A DNA stretch of 64,000 nt from Pleodorina starrii (Eukaryota > Chlorophyta > Chlorophyceae > Chlamydomonadales > Volvocaceae). This document shows positions 22,428-31,791 of the stretch, piece after piece; within the stretch, counting starts at the first letter, position 1; each line of letters begins with the position of its first letter. The position numbers and the translations under genes are program-made. The stretch lies in the NCBI GenBank assembly GCA_030267565.1, contig BRXU01000009.1:2192001-2256000 (forward strand). The letters run 5' to 3'. The notes beneath the pieces were generated by a model. The model saw only the letters and a program-made list of their open reading frames with translations, was not told the origin of the DNA and did not search any database.

Positions 22428-25400
22428 ATGCGTGGCTTCTTGCTACCACAACCTCCTGACACAGCGCGCTGTCAACTCAGTTGCACCGCTCGTTGCCAGA
22501 CGCTGCCGTCACCCTGGCGCAATGCCTCGGCGGCGTGGGTGGCTCATTTCGGGGCACAACCCCGTCTGCGTGGCCTTCTGCGCAGCCACAATGCCAGTCG
22601 GCGGCATCCATTGCAATTGTGCTTCGCCGCGGCGCCGGTGGCGGAGCCACCAGAGAGCGCTGTCGGCGCCGCGCAGCAGCGGGATGGCGATGCGGAGGAC
22701 GATGAGCCGGAGGACGATGACCGCCTTCCCGTGACCGTGCTGTCAGGCTTCCTGGGCGCCGGCAAGACGACGCTACTCAGCCACATTCTGGCCAACTCGG
22801 ACGGCTTGCGGGCCGCCGTTCTCGTGAACGACATGGCATCCGTCAACATCGACGAGGTGCGGCGCGAGGGCCCGCGCGCCGCGATTGGGGCTGTACGGCT
22901 GCCGTACCGTCCGGCGATGTGAGCACGCGCCCCACGAACCGCTTCACGATTCCGATTTCCTCCCCCGACGTCCGGCTGGTCGTGGGTGTCACGGGGTCGG
23001 CAGGGCCACTTCCACAGCTGGCAGCGCCCGTCGCCCCACGGCTCCTGTCAACCCCCACACCGGGGCCCTTACCGCCCTCCTCGGATGGGCTCCTCTCCCC
23101 GCCCCTCCCCGTCCCGCCCCGCCCCGCCTCGTAAGGCCCGTCACCCTAAGCCCGGGCGCACCTCCTTTCCCCGGGGCGCAAACCATCTCACCCTAAAACC
23201 CTAAAACCCCTAAAACCCTATTGCCGCTTCGGACTGTCGTACCCTTAACCCCAACTCCACTACCCCCTTCCCGCCCCCCTCCCCCGCCTATACGTGGATA
23301 AAACCCTCCCGCCCGCCAGGCGCTCATCGCTGAGAAGGTGCAGGTAGCTGGTGAGCAGTTGGTGGCCCTCTCCAACGGTTGCATCTGTTGCTCCATTCGG
23401 GAAGATCTTGTACGGGAGATCCGGGCGCTGGCGGAGCGACGTGACGAGCAGGGGGCCGCCGGCGGCGGCGGCGTCAGCGGTGCAGGCCAGCGGAGGCGCC
23501 AGTCCCGGCGGCGGTTTGATTTGTTGGTGGTTGAGTCCACTGGGATTTCGCTGCCGCTGCCGGTGGCTGCCACGTTTGACTTTGTTGATGAAGAGGGACG
23601 CAGTCTGTCGCAAGTGGCCCGATTGGACACGCTGGTGACTGTGGTGGGTACGGGCAGGAGCACGTGTGTGTGTTTTGGGGGGGGGGGGGGTAGGGGGGAG
23701 AGGGAGGGAGGGCGATGGGAGGGAGGGCGGTGGCGGTGGGAGCGTACGGGCAGGAGCACGTGTATCTGGCGTGTGTGAGTGTGTGCCTGTGGGGGTGTTG
23801 AACGTGTTTTGGACATGCGTTGGCGTTGGACACGCTGGTGGTCGAGCCCGTGGTACGTGGGCCTCGTGCCGTACCGCAAGATGCCGTACCGTCGCCAACC
23901 GGCGCCACCGCAACCACCGCCGCCACCGCAGGTTGACGCGGAGCGCTTCGTGGGATCCGTACTGGCGGCAGAGTCGTTGGCGGATCGCGGCATGGCGGCG
24001 GACGAGTACGACGATCGTACAGTGGCGGATCTGCTTGTGGAGCAGGTGGTGGGGGGGGTACCCGCATCTTGCCGCGAGCCAACGCGAGTCACTTACGTCT
24101 CCCTGACACAGGGGGGGACGCAGGGGGGATACCTCTGATGCCGTTATGCGTCTCCCCGGCGTGGCAGATGCCCGTGGTGTGGTGTGGCGTGGCGTGGCGT
24201 GGGTTCCCTGCCCCGGGTTCTGGACCCCGGGATCTCCCTCCCAGGTTGGGTTGGTCGCCACCGGGCTCCACCCCCCAGACTCGTCCGTATTGGTTGGTCT
24301 GGCGGCGACGCGGTCGCAGCGTCTTTTCAGCTTGGTAAGGTTACAGGTATGTTCGGTGAGTATTACTGGGTTCTGGGGCCGTTCGCTAACGCCGTCTCCG
24401 TCTCCGCTGCGGTATCATTTTTTACCCCCCAAAGATCATGTGCCCACGCCCCCTCGTCCCCCGCCCCCCGCCCGGATCCGCCTCCCCCTGGCCCCTCGCT
24501 GCTGCGGTATCCGATTTCTGCATCCCCCGGTTCCTGCTGCGGTATCTTCTTTTTACCCCCGGCTCCTTTATCAACAAACAAACGTCGTCCCCGGCGGTTT
24601 CCTTTGAATCCCTGTGGTTCCTTCTTTTGCCCATGGTGCCCACATGCCGATTGTGTCTCATGTGTCTCATGTGCCATGCGTCCGCGCGCGTGACCCGTCC
24701 CTCCGGTGGCCTCCTCAGGTGGAGTTTGCCGACGTGATCGTACTGAACAAGACAGATCTGGTTTCGGAGGCGCAGGCGGATCAGCTGGAGGCACTGCTCA
24801 GGCAGCTCAACGCGACGGCCAAGGTGGGTACGGCAACAGTACGGCAGCTCACCCCACCCCACCCCACCCCCACCACACACACACACCTCCCACCTTTGCT
24901 GCGGTATATTTTCCTTACCGCCCTCCTTACCGCCCCTCCCTCCCTCCCCCCGGGTTGCTGTTCAGATCCTCCGCGCCTCCCGCGGCCATGTGGCTGCCTC
25001 CGAGGTACTGCTCACCCGGGCATTCGATCTGGAGACTGCGCAGCAGTCGGCCGGGTGGGTGGGTTTGGGTGGGTGGGTTTGGGTGGGTTTGGGTGGGCGG
25101 GCGGGGGAGAGGCCATGCAGTGGGTGGGTGGGTGGGCGGGCGGGGGAGAGGCCATGCAGTGGGTGGGTGGGTGGGCGGGCGGGGGAGAGGCCATGCAGTG
25201 GGGTGGGTGGGTGGGCGGGCGGGGGAGAGGCCATGCAGTGGGGTGGGTGGGTGGGTGGGTGAATTTGGGCGGACAGCGGCCTCCTGGGTACGGCCCCTCG
25301 CACAATAGTTGTGTGAGAGGGAGTTGTCGGGTGTCGCCATTCCCGCCCGTGCAAGAGCTTTTCTGTGTACGGCATGCGCCTCCATTGCCGTACTTTTTGT

Positions 25401-27019
25401 ACTTTGCGCAGGTGGGTGACGCTGCTGAACGAATTCGAGGCGGAGAGGCTGACGCTGCCGCCTTCCTCGTCTTCATCTTCATCTTCATCTTCATCTTCGT
25501 CATCGTCGTCAGGGCAAGAGGCGGCGTTGACCGACGCGGAGGAGGCGGGTCAGCAGGTGCATGGCGCGGCAGCGGCAGCGGCAGCGGACGTGGGGGCGGA
25601 GGCGGAGGCGAGCCCGTCAGGCCGCCACCACCACCACCACCACCACCATCACGGCAGTCGGATGACGGAGGCGGAGAAGTACGGCATCAGGTCGTTCGTG
25701 TATTTTGCACGGCGGCCCTTCCACCCGCGGCGGCTGCTGGATCAGGCGCTCAGCAGGCAGTGGGAGGGCGTGCTGAGGACCAAGGTACGACAGAGGGCGG
25801 GAGACCGGGCGGGAGGGGGGGAGGGCGGGCGGGAGGGGCGGGGGGTGGGGGCCTTGTCCTTTTGATACCTCATCGCGCCACCTGCTTGCGGAGGGGTGTG
25901 CTTCCCCCAGTGTATGTGTTTGCTGCGCTGCGCCCCTTCCCTCCTTCCCTCACCCCCTCACCCCCTCCCTCCCTGCCTCCCTCATTTTCGGTATTTCGCC
26001 TCTTCCTCTCTCCCCCTCTCTCCCATCCGGACTTTTCACCCCTCTGGACTGTTCTACTCTAACCCCCTCCCTCCCTCCCCCCCGCAACCAAACCCTCCTC
26101 TCTTCTGCCCCCACCCCCTCACCCCCACCCTCACACCCCAAACCCCACACAACAACAAAACCTACGTAACGCCCACGTAACGCCCACGTAACGCCCCCCC
26201 AGGGTTTCTTCTGGCTGGCCACGCGGCATGACGTGATGGGCATCTGGCAGTCGGCGGGAGGGGCCTGGCAGAGCGAACCGGGGTGAGGGCGGGAGGGGCG
26301 GAAGGGGTGAGGGGCGGAGCGAAGCGGAGTGACGATGGGAGCGAAGCGAAGGTGGGGGAGGGGGTGGATGCGTTGTGGGGTATATCCCTCGGTCCCTCCC
26401 TCCCTCCCATCCCTCCCTCCCTCCCGCGCATCACCCTTGTCCCCTGCCCTCGCTCTGCGCATGTACCCTGTACCGTGTACCGTGTACCGTGCACCGCCGC
26501 CAAAACCGCGTATAGCTCCCCTTTCCCCAGCAACCTACCAACCAACCAAGCATGCACGGCATCTCATCCCTTCTCAGCCATCCATTTCTCCGCCCCTGTC
26601 CGCGCTCACCCCCCCCTCTCTCTCTCTCTCTCTCTTCACCCCCACCCCCCTAACGCCGTCTCCTTCTCCGCTGCGATATTTTCTTTTTACCCCCCACCTC
26701 CCCTTCCGCCAGTGCCCGCTGGTCCTGCCTGCTGCCGGAGTCTGAGCGACCCACGGGTCAGGACTCCGCCGGCTGGGACCCCGTGTGGGGCGACCGCTGT
26801 CAGCAGCTGGTGTGGATCGGCATCGGACTGGACGAGGCGGCGCTGCGAGCCATGTTGGACGGCTGTCTGTTGAGTGAGGAGGAGATGGCGATGGGGCCGG
26901 AGCGCTGGGCGACGGAGCTGGAGGACCCGCTGCCGGCGTGGGATGTGGAGGGGGAGGAGGGCGGGGATGAGGAGGAGGAGGAGGAGGGGGAGGAGGAGGG
27001 CGAGGAGGAGGAGGCGTGA
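22428..27019 (+). CDS. COG0523/CobW-family metal-GTPase with His tract
   Basis: COG0523 GTPases (CobW/ZNG1-like) use GTP hydrolysis to deliver or handle metals, often zinc. Eight exons keep phase: 22428-22856, 23320-23643, 23932-24045, 24719-24823, 24966-25054, 25412-25784, 26203-26282 and 26713-27019, for 606 residues. Visible motifs are Walker A GFLGAGKT (about 107-114), the signature CICC in SNGCICCS (about 164-167), VESTG after exon 2 mid-point, NKTD (about 299-302) and a CobW_C region ([19 protein letters not shown]). A Ser run and nine consecutive His (nucleotides about 25629-25655) sit before the C-terminal domain, where many family members carry His-rich metal-binding loops. The C-terminus is an acidic Glu run. 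The first about 70 residues are basic/hydroxylated, so organelle targeting is possible. The ATG at 22428 is the first in frame. Confidence 0.93.
23191..23220. repeat. Interstitial telomere-like repeat (CCCTAAAA)
   Basis: Three CCCTAAAA units plus a partial CCCTA, with one extra C before the third, lie in intron 1 of the COG0523 gene. CCCTAAAA is the complement of the Chlamydomonas telomere unit TTTTAGGG. Single units with this core also occur near 56222 and 60155. Confidence 0.9.
24384..24430 (+). repeat. Dispersed intronic repeat, consensus GCCGTCTCC..GCTGCGGTATC..TTTTTACCCC
   Basis: The segment reads CTAACGCCGTCTCC, TCTCCGCTGCGGTATC, then TTTTTTACCCCCC. Near-identical full or partial copies lie at 24533-24560, 24897-24920, 26650-26695 and 44888-44920, and in reverse orientation near 43233-43282 and 60838-60872. 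All plus-strand copies are in introns just upstream of acceptors, where they supply a pyrimidine-rich stretch. Confidence 0.75.
25091..25260. repeat. 39-40 bp G-rich tandem repeat in COG0523 intron 5
   Basis: Four copies are marked by GGCCATGCAGTG at about 25111, 25150, 25189 and 25229, separated by GGGTGGGTGGGCGGGCGGGG-type runs. The array starts about 35 bp after the exon 5 donor (25055). The repeated G-tracts could form G-quadruplexes on the coding strand. Confidence 0.88.
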
Positions 27020-27788
27020 GGCGCCCGTGGGTGTTGGTGATGGTGGTTGGGGGGGGGTGAGGCGGGAGGCGGCGGAGCGGGTCGTGTGGGCGTGTGTTGG
27101 ATGGCCCCGCCCGGAGGAGGCGGGGGGCGGGGGGCGCAGCGGTGAGAGAGCATGCCGGGCAGCCAGGCTGCTGCGGCTGCCGCGGCTGCTGCTGCTGTAG
27201 GCAGAGAAGGGTAAGGTAGGGCAGGGCAGGGCTCTCTGGCGCGCTGGGTGGCTTCCTGGCTGTTGGATGGGCCTTATGAGCCAGATGGTGGTCACTACAG
27301 ACAACTGATCTGCCACAGTTGAGCGGTGCACTTGCGCCGGGTACGGCACGAGAAGTGGTCACAGTACGAGTCGGATTCAATGCTGTACGACAATGTACAG
27401 CAAATGACGAGCTGCGGCGCGGGAGTGCGCTGCCAGCTCAGCTAGCCGTAGCCGCCCGAGAGCCCTGTGGCCGCGCAAGAGAGCCCTCGTCCATCAAACG
27501 AACGAAGACGGTCGAAATCCACACCATATACCATACACGCAGATATACACATACACAGTTGTATACGATACTCTGCAGGAACCATCAAGCCACCGCCGCC
27601 GCCGCGCCCTGCGCCCACCATTCAATCACCTTTAGGGCTGTTGTCGGCCGTAATTGCCCACCACCACCACCACCACCACCACCACCACCATGCAACGAGG
27701 GAGAGTAATGTGCTCAGGTGCTCATGTCGCACCCAAGCTTCAAATACGGCAACATCGACCAAGGTCACCAGACACGTCAGCGAACACG
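27020..27788. other. Convergent 3' region between COG0523 and TrmO genes
   Basis: The plus-strand COG0523 gene stops at 27019 and the minus-strand TrmO gene stops at 27789, so this 769-bp stretch holds both 3' UTRs. It contains a CAC microsatellite at about 27659-27690. I found no TGTAA poly(A) signal on either strand here, so the exact transcript ends are unknown. Confidence 0.6.
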
Positions 27789-30700
27789 TCAGCGGGCGGT
27801 GATGGGGTCCACCCAGGCGTCACACAGCTCCACGACACCCGTGGGGCTTATGTCGTAACTGATGTAAATGTTCTCCAGTACGACATGGTACTCCCCCGCC
27901 CGCCCGCCGCCGCCCCCGCCGCCGCCGCCGCTGTCGGCGGCGTCTGAAACAGCGCCTTGCTGCTGCCGCTCCTGGTTCGCTGTCTCCGCTGCCCCTGCCG
28001 TCCCCCCCGCGGCCGCGGCGGCAGTGGCTCCCACCGCAGCGGCGGCGGGCTTGGAGGCAGCGGCGGCGGGCTTGGAGGCAGCGGCGGCGGGCTTGGAGGC
28101 AGCGGCGGCGGGCTTGGAGGCAGCGGCGGCGGGCTTGGAGGCAGCGGCGGCGGGCTTGGAGGCAGCGGCGGCGGGCTTGGAGGCAGCGGCGGCGGGCTTG
28201 GAGGCAGCGGCGGCGGGCTTGGAGGCAGCGGCGGCGGCGACGGTGGTGGTGGGACGGACGTGCAGGCGTTGGTGGACGGAACGGATGTCTCGATTGAGCA
28301 CCTGCGGGCGCGAGAGGGTGCAGAAGGAGGGGGGCACGGGGCACGGGGCAAGGATTGCGGGACGGGCGGTGATACGGTAAAAAAATCGCGACCAGTGGAC
28401 GAGCCGTACCTGCCGTACCAGCTCCAAGTACTGCTCCGCGGAGCGGTACATCGAGTGCGCCTTGCGCGCCCGCCACGCGCGCTCCAGCGCCGCCCTCGCC
28501 GCCTCGCCCACCACCACCTCCCGCACCGCAAGAGGCTCGTCCTCCGCCTCCGCCTGCGCCACACAGCGCGGCGGGGGAGGGGAACGGAGGGGAGGGAAAC
28601 GGAGGGGAGGGGAAAGGGGGGAGGGAAGGGGGAGGGTGAGCGCTTGCAGGTGCGGCACATTACCGTGTTGGATAGCAAACGACACAAAGGGCCAACACAC
28701 CCATACACATACACACACACGGGGGGCGGCCCGCAGCTGAGAGGACCGCGAGGTGGCTTTCGGCCAATCACAGCCTTGCAAATACCTTTCCCCCCGCAGA
28801 CACCCATACACACACCCATACACACACGCACACGCACGCGCAGCACACGCACCTGCACCCAGGCTGGCGCCCTGGCGGCTGGGAGGCAGTCGCAGAAGGG
28901 CACGTAGGGCTTTATGTCCAGCACGGGGGAGCCGTCCACGATGTCGGCCCCGCCCAGGATTAGCGAGTTGCCCTGTGTGCCGTACAGGACGAGACGACCA
29001 GGGGGGCGTGTGAGGGCGTGGGGCGAGTAGGTGAGGGCGAGGAGGGTGTGAGGGCGAGGAGGGGAGCGGGGAAGGGAAGGAAAGGGAAGGGTTGGGGCCC
29101 CTTTGGGGAAACCTCTCACACCCCTCTCACACACCCCTCACTCTCACCACCTCGGTCGCGCTCCCTCACCCCCAACCCCCCACCACCCCTCTCAACCCCC
29201 ACCTTCTTAACCCCCCCCTCCTCAACCCCAACCCCCCGCCCCCTCACCTCCACTCCGATGACCTCCGCGGTACTCAGTCCGATGGGCGAGGGCCGGTGCG
29301 GCGAGCGGGTGGCCAGCACCCCCATGCGCCCGCCGTTGAGTCGGGGCACGTGGATCTTGGCCTTGAGGCCAGAGCGGTTGGGGGACAAGTACTTTGCCAG
29401 GTCTGAGGCAGGTAGGGGTGTGGGGGGTTATCCACGTATAGGCCGGAGCCCGTAAACGGTATCAAATCAGCAAAAATCCTTCCGCGTGGGGGGGGGGGCG
29501 TGCACCGTATGTGGGTGTGTGTGGGGGTTGGGGATGGGAGTGCAGGGAAGGGGTCTGACCGGCTGCCGTACTTCCGTACTTCCGTACCCGTATTTGCGTG
29601 GAAGACGTACAGCACCCAGCAGTGGCTGTACTGCGTCAGCCCTTCCAGACAGGCGGCTGGCACGTCGGGACACAGCACCAGGCGAGAGCGGGCGGCGGGA
29701 ACCAGCTGAGGTTGGCGAGGAGTGCCGTTACTGCGGGGAGAGGAGGGGAGGGAGGGAAGGGAGGGAGGGCGGGGGCTCGATGCAGCAGTCAGCAGCAGCA
29801 GTAGACAGTCAGGTGCGGTGTGGCCGTGCATGCTTGCACGGAAGGGGCGTCGACGCCCAACCGTCCCCATCACAACAGCCGCCGCCGGGGGCCCAGGGAA
29901 GGGGCACCGTACCCGGTACCCATACTTGTCGTACTTCTGGTACGACACGAAACTCACCGCTCCGAGAACACGGACTTCAAGTGACCTATGGGTCGGAAGG
30001 GGAACGCGGGCATCGCCGACCCGGCAGCAGCCAGCGCCGCCGCCGCCGCCGCGGCTGCCCGCTTTGCCCCCAGCGCGGCCGCATCGCCACCCGCCTCCGC
30101 CTCCGCCTCGGTTCCCTTCCCTCGCTGCCGCTGCCGCTGCTGTGACAGCGACGGCGGCGGCGGCGCTCCCTCCTCCCCGCACTCGGCCTCTTGCCTCAAT
30201 GCGGCCGAGTCAGCAGCAGCAGCCACCGCCGCCGCGTCGCCGCCCTCCTGGTCTGGTTCCTGTTGGTTCCGGAGCTGCTCCTCCTCCGCCTCCTCCTGCT
30301 CCTCTCGGTTCTGTTGCCCCTGGGGTTGTGGCTGTAGCTGCGCTTGAAGCTGCAGCCGCTGCATCTGCACCTTGACAGACCGCAATTCCTGCTCCGCGCG
30401 GATGCGGCCCACGCGGTCGGCCTTGCGCTTCACGCGCTCGTGCTCTAGAGAAGCCTGGGCCGTGTACAGTCGGTTGGGGCCCGTACAGTTCGGTAACATG
30501 TCGGTCATCGGTTATCGGTTAATTGCTTTTCGTCCGGGTATGCGCGTTCGAACAAGCCCGGCCGGCCAGATGGGTGCGCATCAACGCATGGCAGGGTTTG
30601 TGTGAAAGGGCTGTGGCAGCAGTGGTGAGCTGACCCGTGGGTCGCGACCGGGACCGGGACCGGAGCAAGAGCTGTGCGGCCCGCGCGCCGGTGGTCCGCG

Positions 30701-31183
30701 CGCCGGTGGCCGGACGCCGCTTTGGGGTGTGATCACCTAGACTCCTTTCCGTTCCCAGGAAGGGCCATTCCACACACACGGGCAGCGTGACATGCACACA
30801 CGCACGGGGGGCATACGCCGCATACGCACCCACCAGCGTCTCCTGCAGCTGCTGCTGGAGTGTTGTCAGGTGCCACCTGCGATCCACCAGCGTTGCACAG
30901 AGCAGATCACAGCACCGCAAAAGAACCCGGGATAGGTAGATGGAACATGGAAGTGTTGTCCCGTCGTACGAGTTTGTCGACAGCTCGGCCGCCGACCGAC
31001 AACAGGGGGTGTCACGGCTCCGACAACTGGTTTCATTTTTCTTGATTTGATTGTATCACTCGTAGTTAACCACAACACGTGCCCGCACCTGTGATTGACG
31101 AAGCGCGCAAGCAAGTAGAATCCCCATGCCGTGGCGGCGCTTACAGCGCAGCGCTCCAGCACAGAATTCCGATCCCAAGCCAT
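27789..31183 (-). CDS. TRMO: TrmO/TsaA-type tRNA methyltransferase with N-terminal membrane segment
   Basis: TrmO enzymes N6-methylate t6A37 of tRNAs using S-adenosylmethionine. Eight exons keep phase: 31183-31089, 30876-30834, 30442-29958, 29730-29588, 29402-29248, 28972-28853, 28553-28410 and 28301-27789, for 565 residues. The family core is clear: PIGHLKSVF, NGTPRQPQLVPAARS, LEGLTQYSHCWVLYVFHANT, LNGGRMGVLATRSPHRPSPI (the RSPxRPxPIG signature), DIVDGSPVLDIKPYVPFCD, and a C-terminal SYDI/ELCDAW strand region. Before the core are a single hydrophobic helix (SAATAWGFYLLARF, about 15-28), a basic/acidic coiled coil (LQQQLQETLHERVKRKADR onward) and a Glu/Gln/Ala-rich stretch. A nine-copy SKPAAAA repeat interrupts the C-terminal region. 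As I recall, plant homologues also have an N-terminal helix plus coiled coil, which would suggest membrane anchoring. Confidence 0.93.
28036..28224 (-). repeat. 21-bp coding minisatellite, nine copies (SKPAAAA)
   Basis: Nine perfect 21-bp units stepping from 28036 to 28204 encode SKPAAAA on the minus strand within the last TrmO exon. The near-perfect nucleotide identity points to recent expansion or homogenisation. The repeat sits between the two halves of the conserved C-terminal region. Confidence 0.95.
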
Positions 31184-31791
31184 GAGTAAATTTTGCGAAT
31201 ACCCTTGCGGGATCACTAGTCCGCTTCCAGCCACCCCCGCAGTTGACGACGGAGCGAAGAATGGCGATGCGACACGTTTCTTCGATACTAGTAATTGTTG
31301 GGAGCTTCAAATGTAGAGCAACAAATTAACAAAACACAAGGCGCGAGAATCACAGTGCTGTCACTCGTCAGGTTTCCATGTTTTTTGTTGACAGTAGCCT
31401 CGGTATTGATTGTGCTCGAGTAATCGTGCAGTCGACATCGACCACACTAAAATACGAAACAAAATTACCGTGTGTCAGCATTGTCATGGAAGAAATCAGT
31501 ACTGAGTACGGAAGCAACATCCCGTTGACGGGCAACGTCGCCTAAGACCATAGCTGCGAGCATAAATTTCCAGCGGACATTTCAATTATCTATATGTGCA
31601 ACAATCAGGCTCCTTCTATGATACGGCCTCCTTCTACAGATAATGATGGCGAAAGAACCTCAGGGTGAGGACGCTAAGTCACTTAGCTTGAGGACCAAGC
31701 CCCATTTCATGGACTACTCCTGTTATCTTGCATCCTTCAGTTGTAGAGGCCCGCCGCTGTCACGGTGGCGTTTGGTCTTCCGCTGCGTGAA
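31184..31791. promoter_or_regulatory. Bidirectional promoter region between TrmO and the CxxC/GDHMPP gene
   Basis: TrmO starts at 31183 on the minus strand, and the next gene's first proposed ATG is at 31792 on the plus strand. The 600 bp between is much lower in GC than the flanking exons, as expected for a volvocalean promoter. A weaker alternative plus-strand start at 31643 (MMAKEPQ, donor GTGAGG) was considered but does not fit the phase of the next exon. Confidence 0.55.

Noticed and set aside
23191..23220. Evidence for a chromosome end
   Set aside because: The telomere-like tract is only about 30 bp, lies inside an intron with coding exons on both sides, and so is interstitial.
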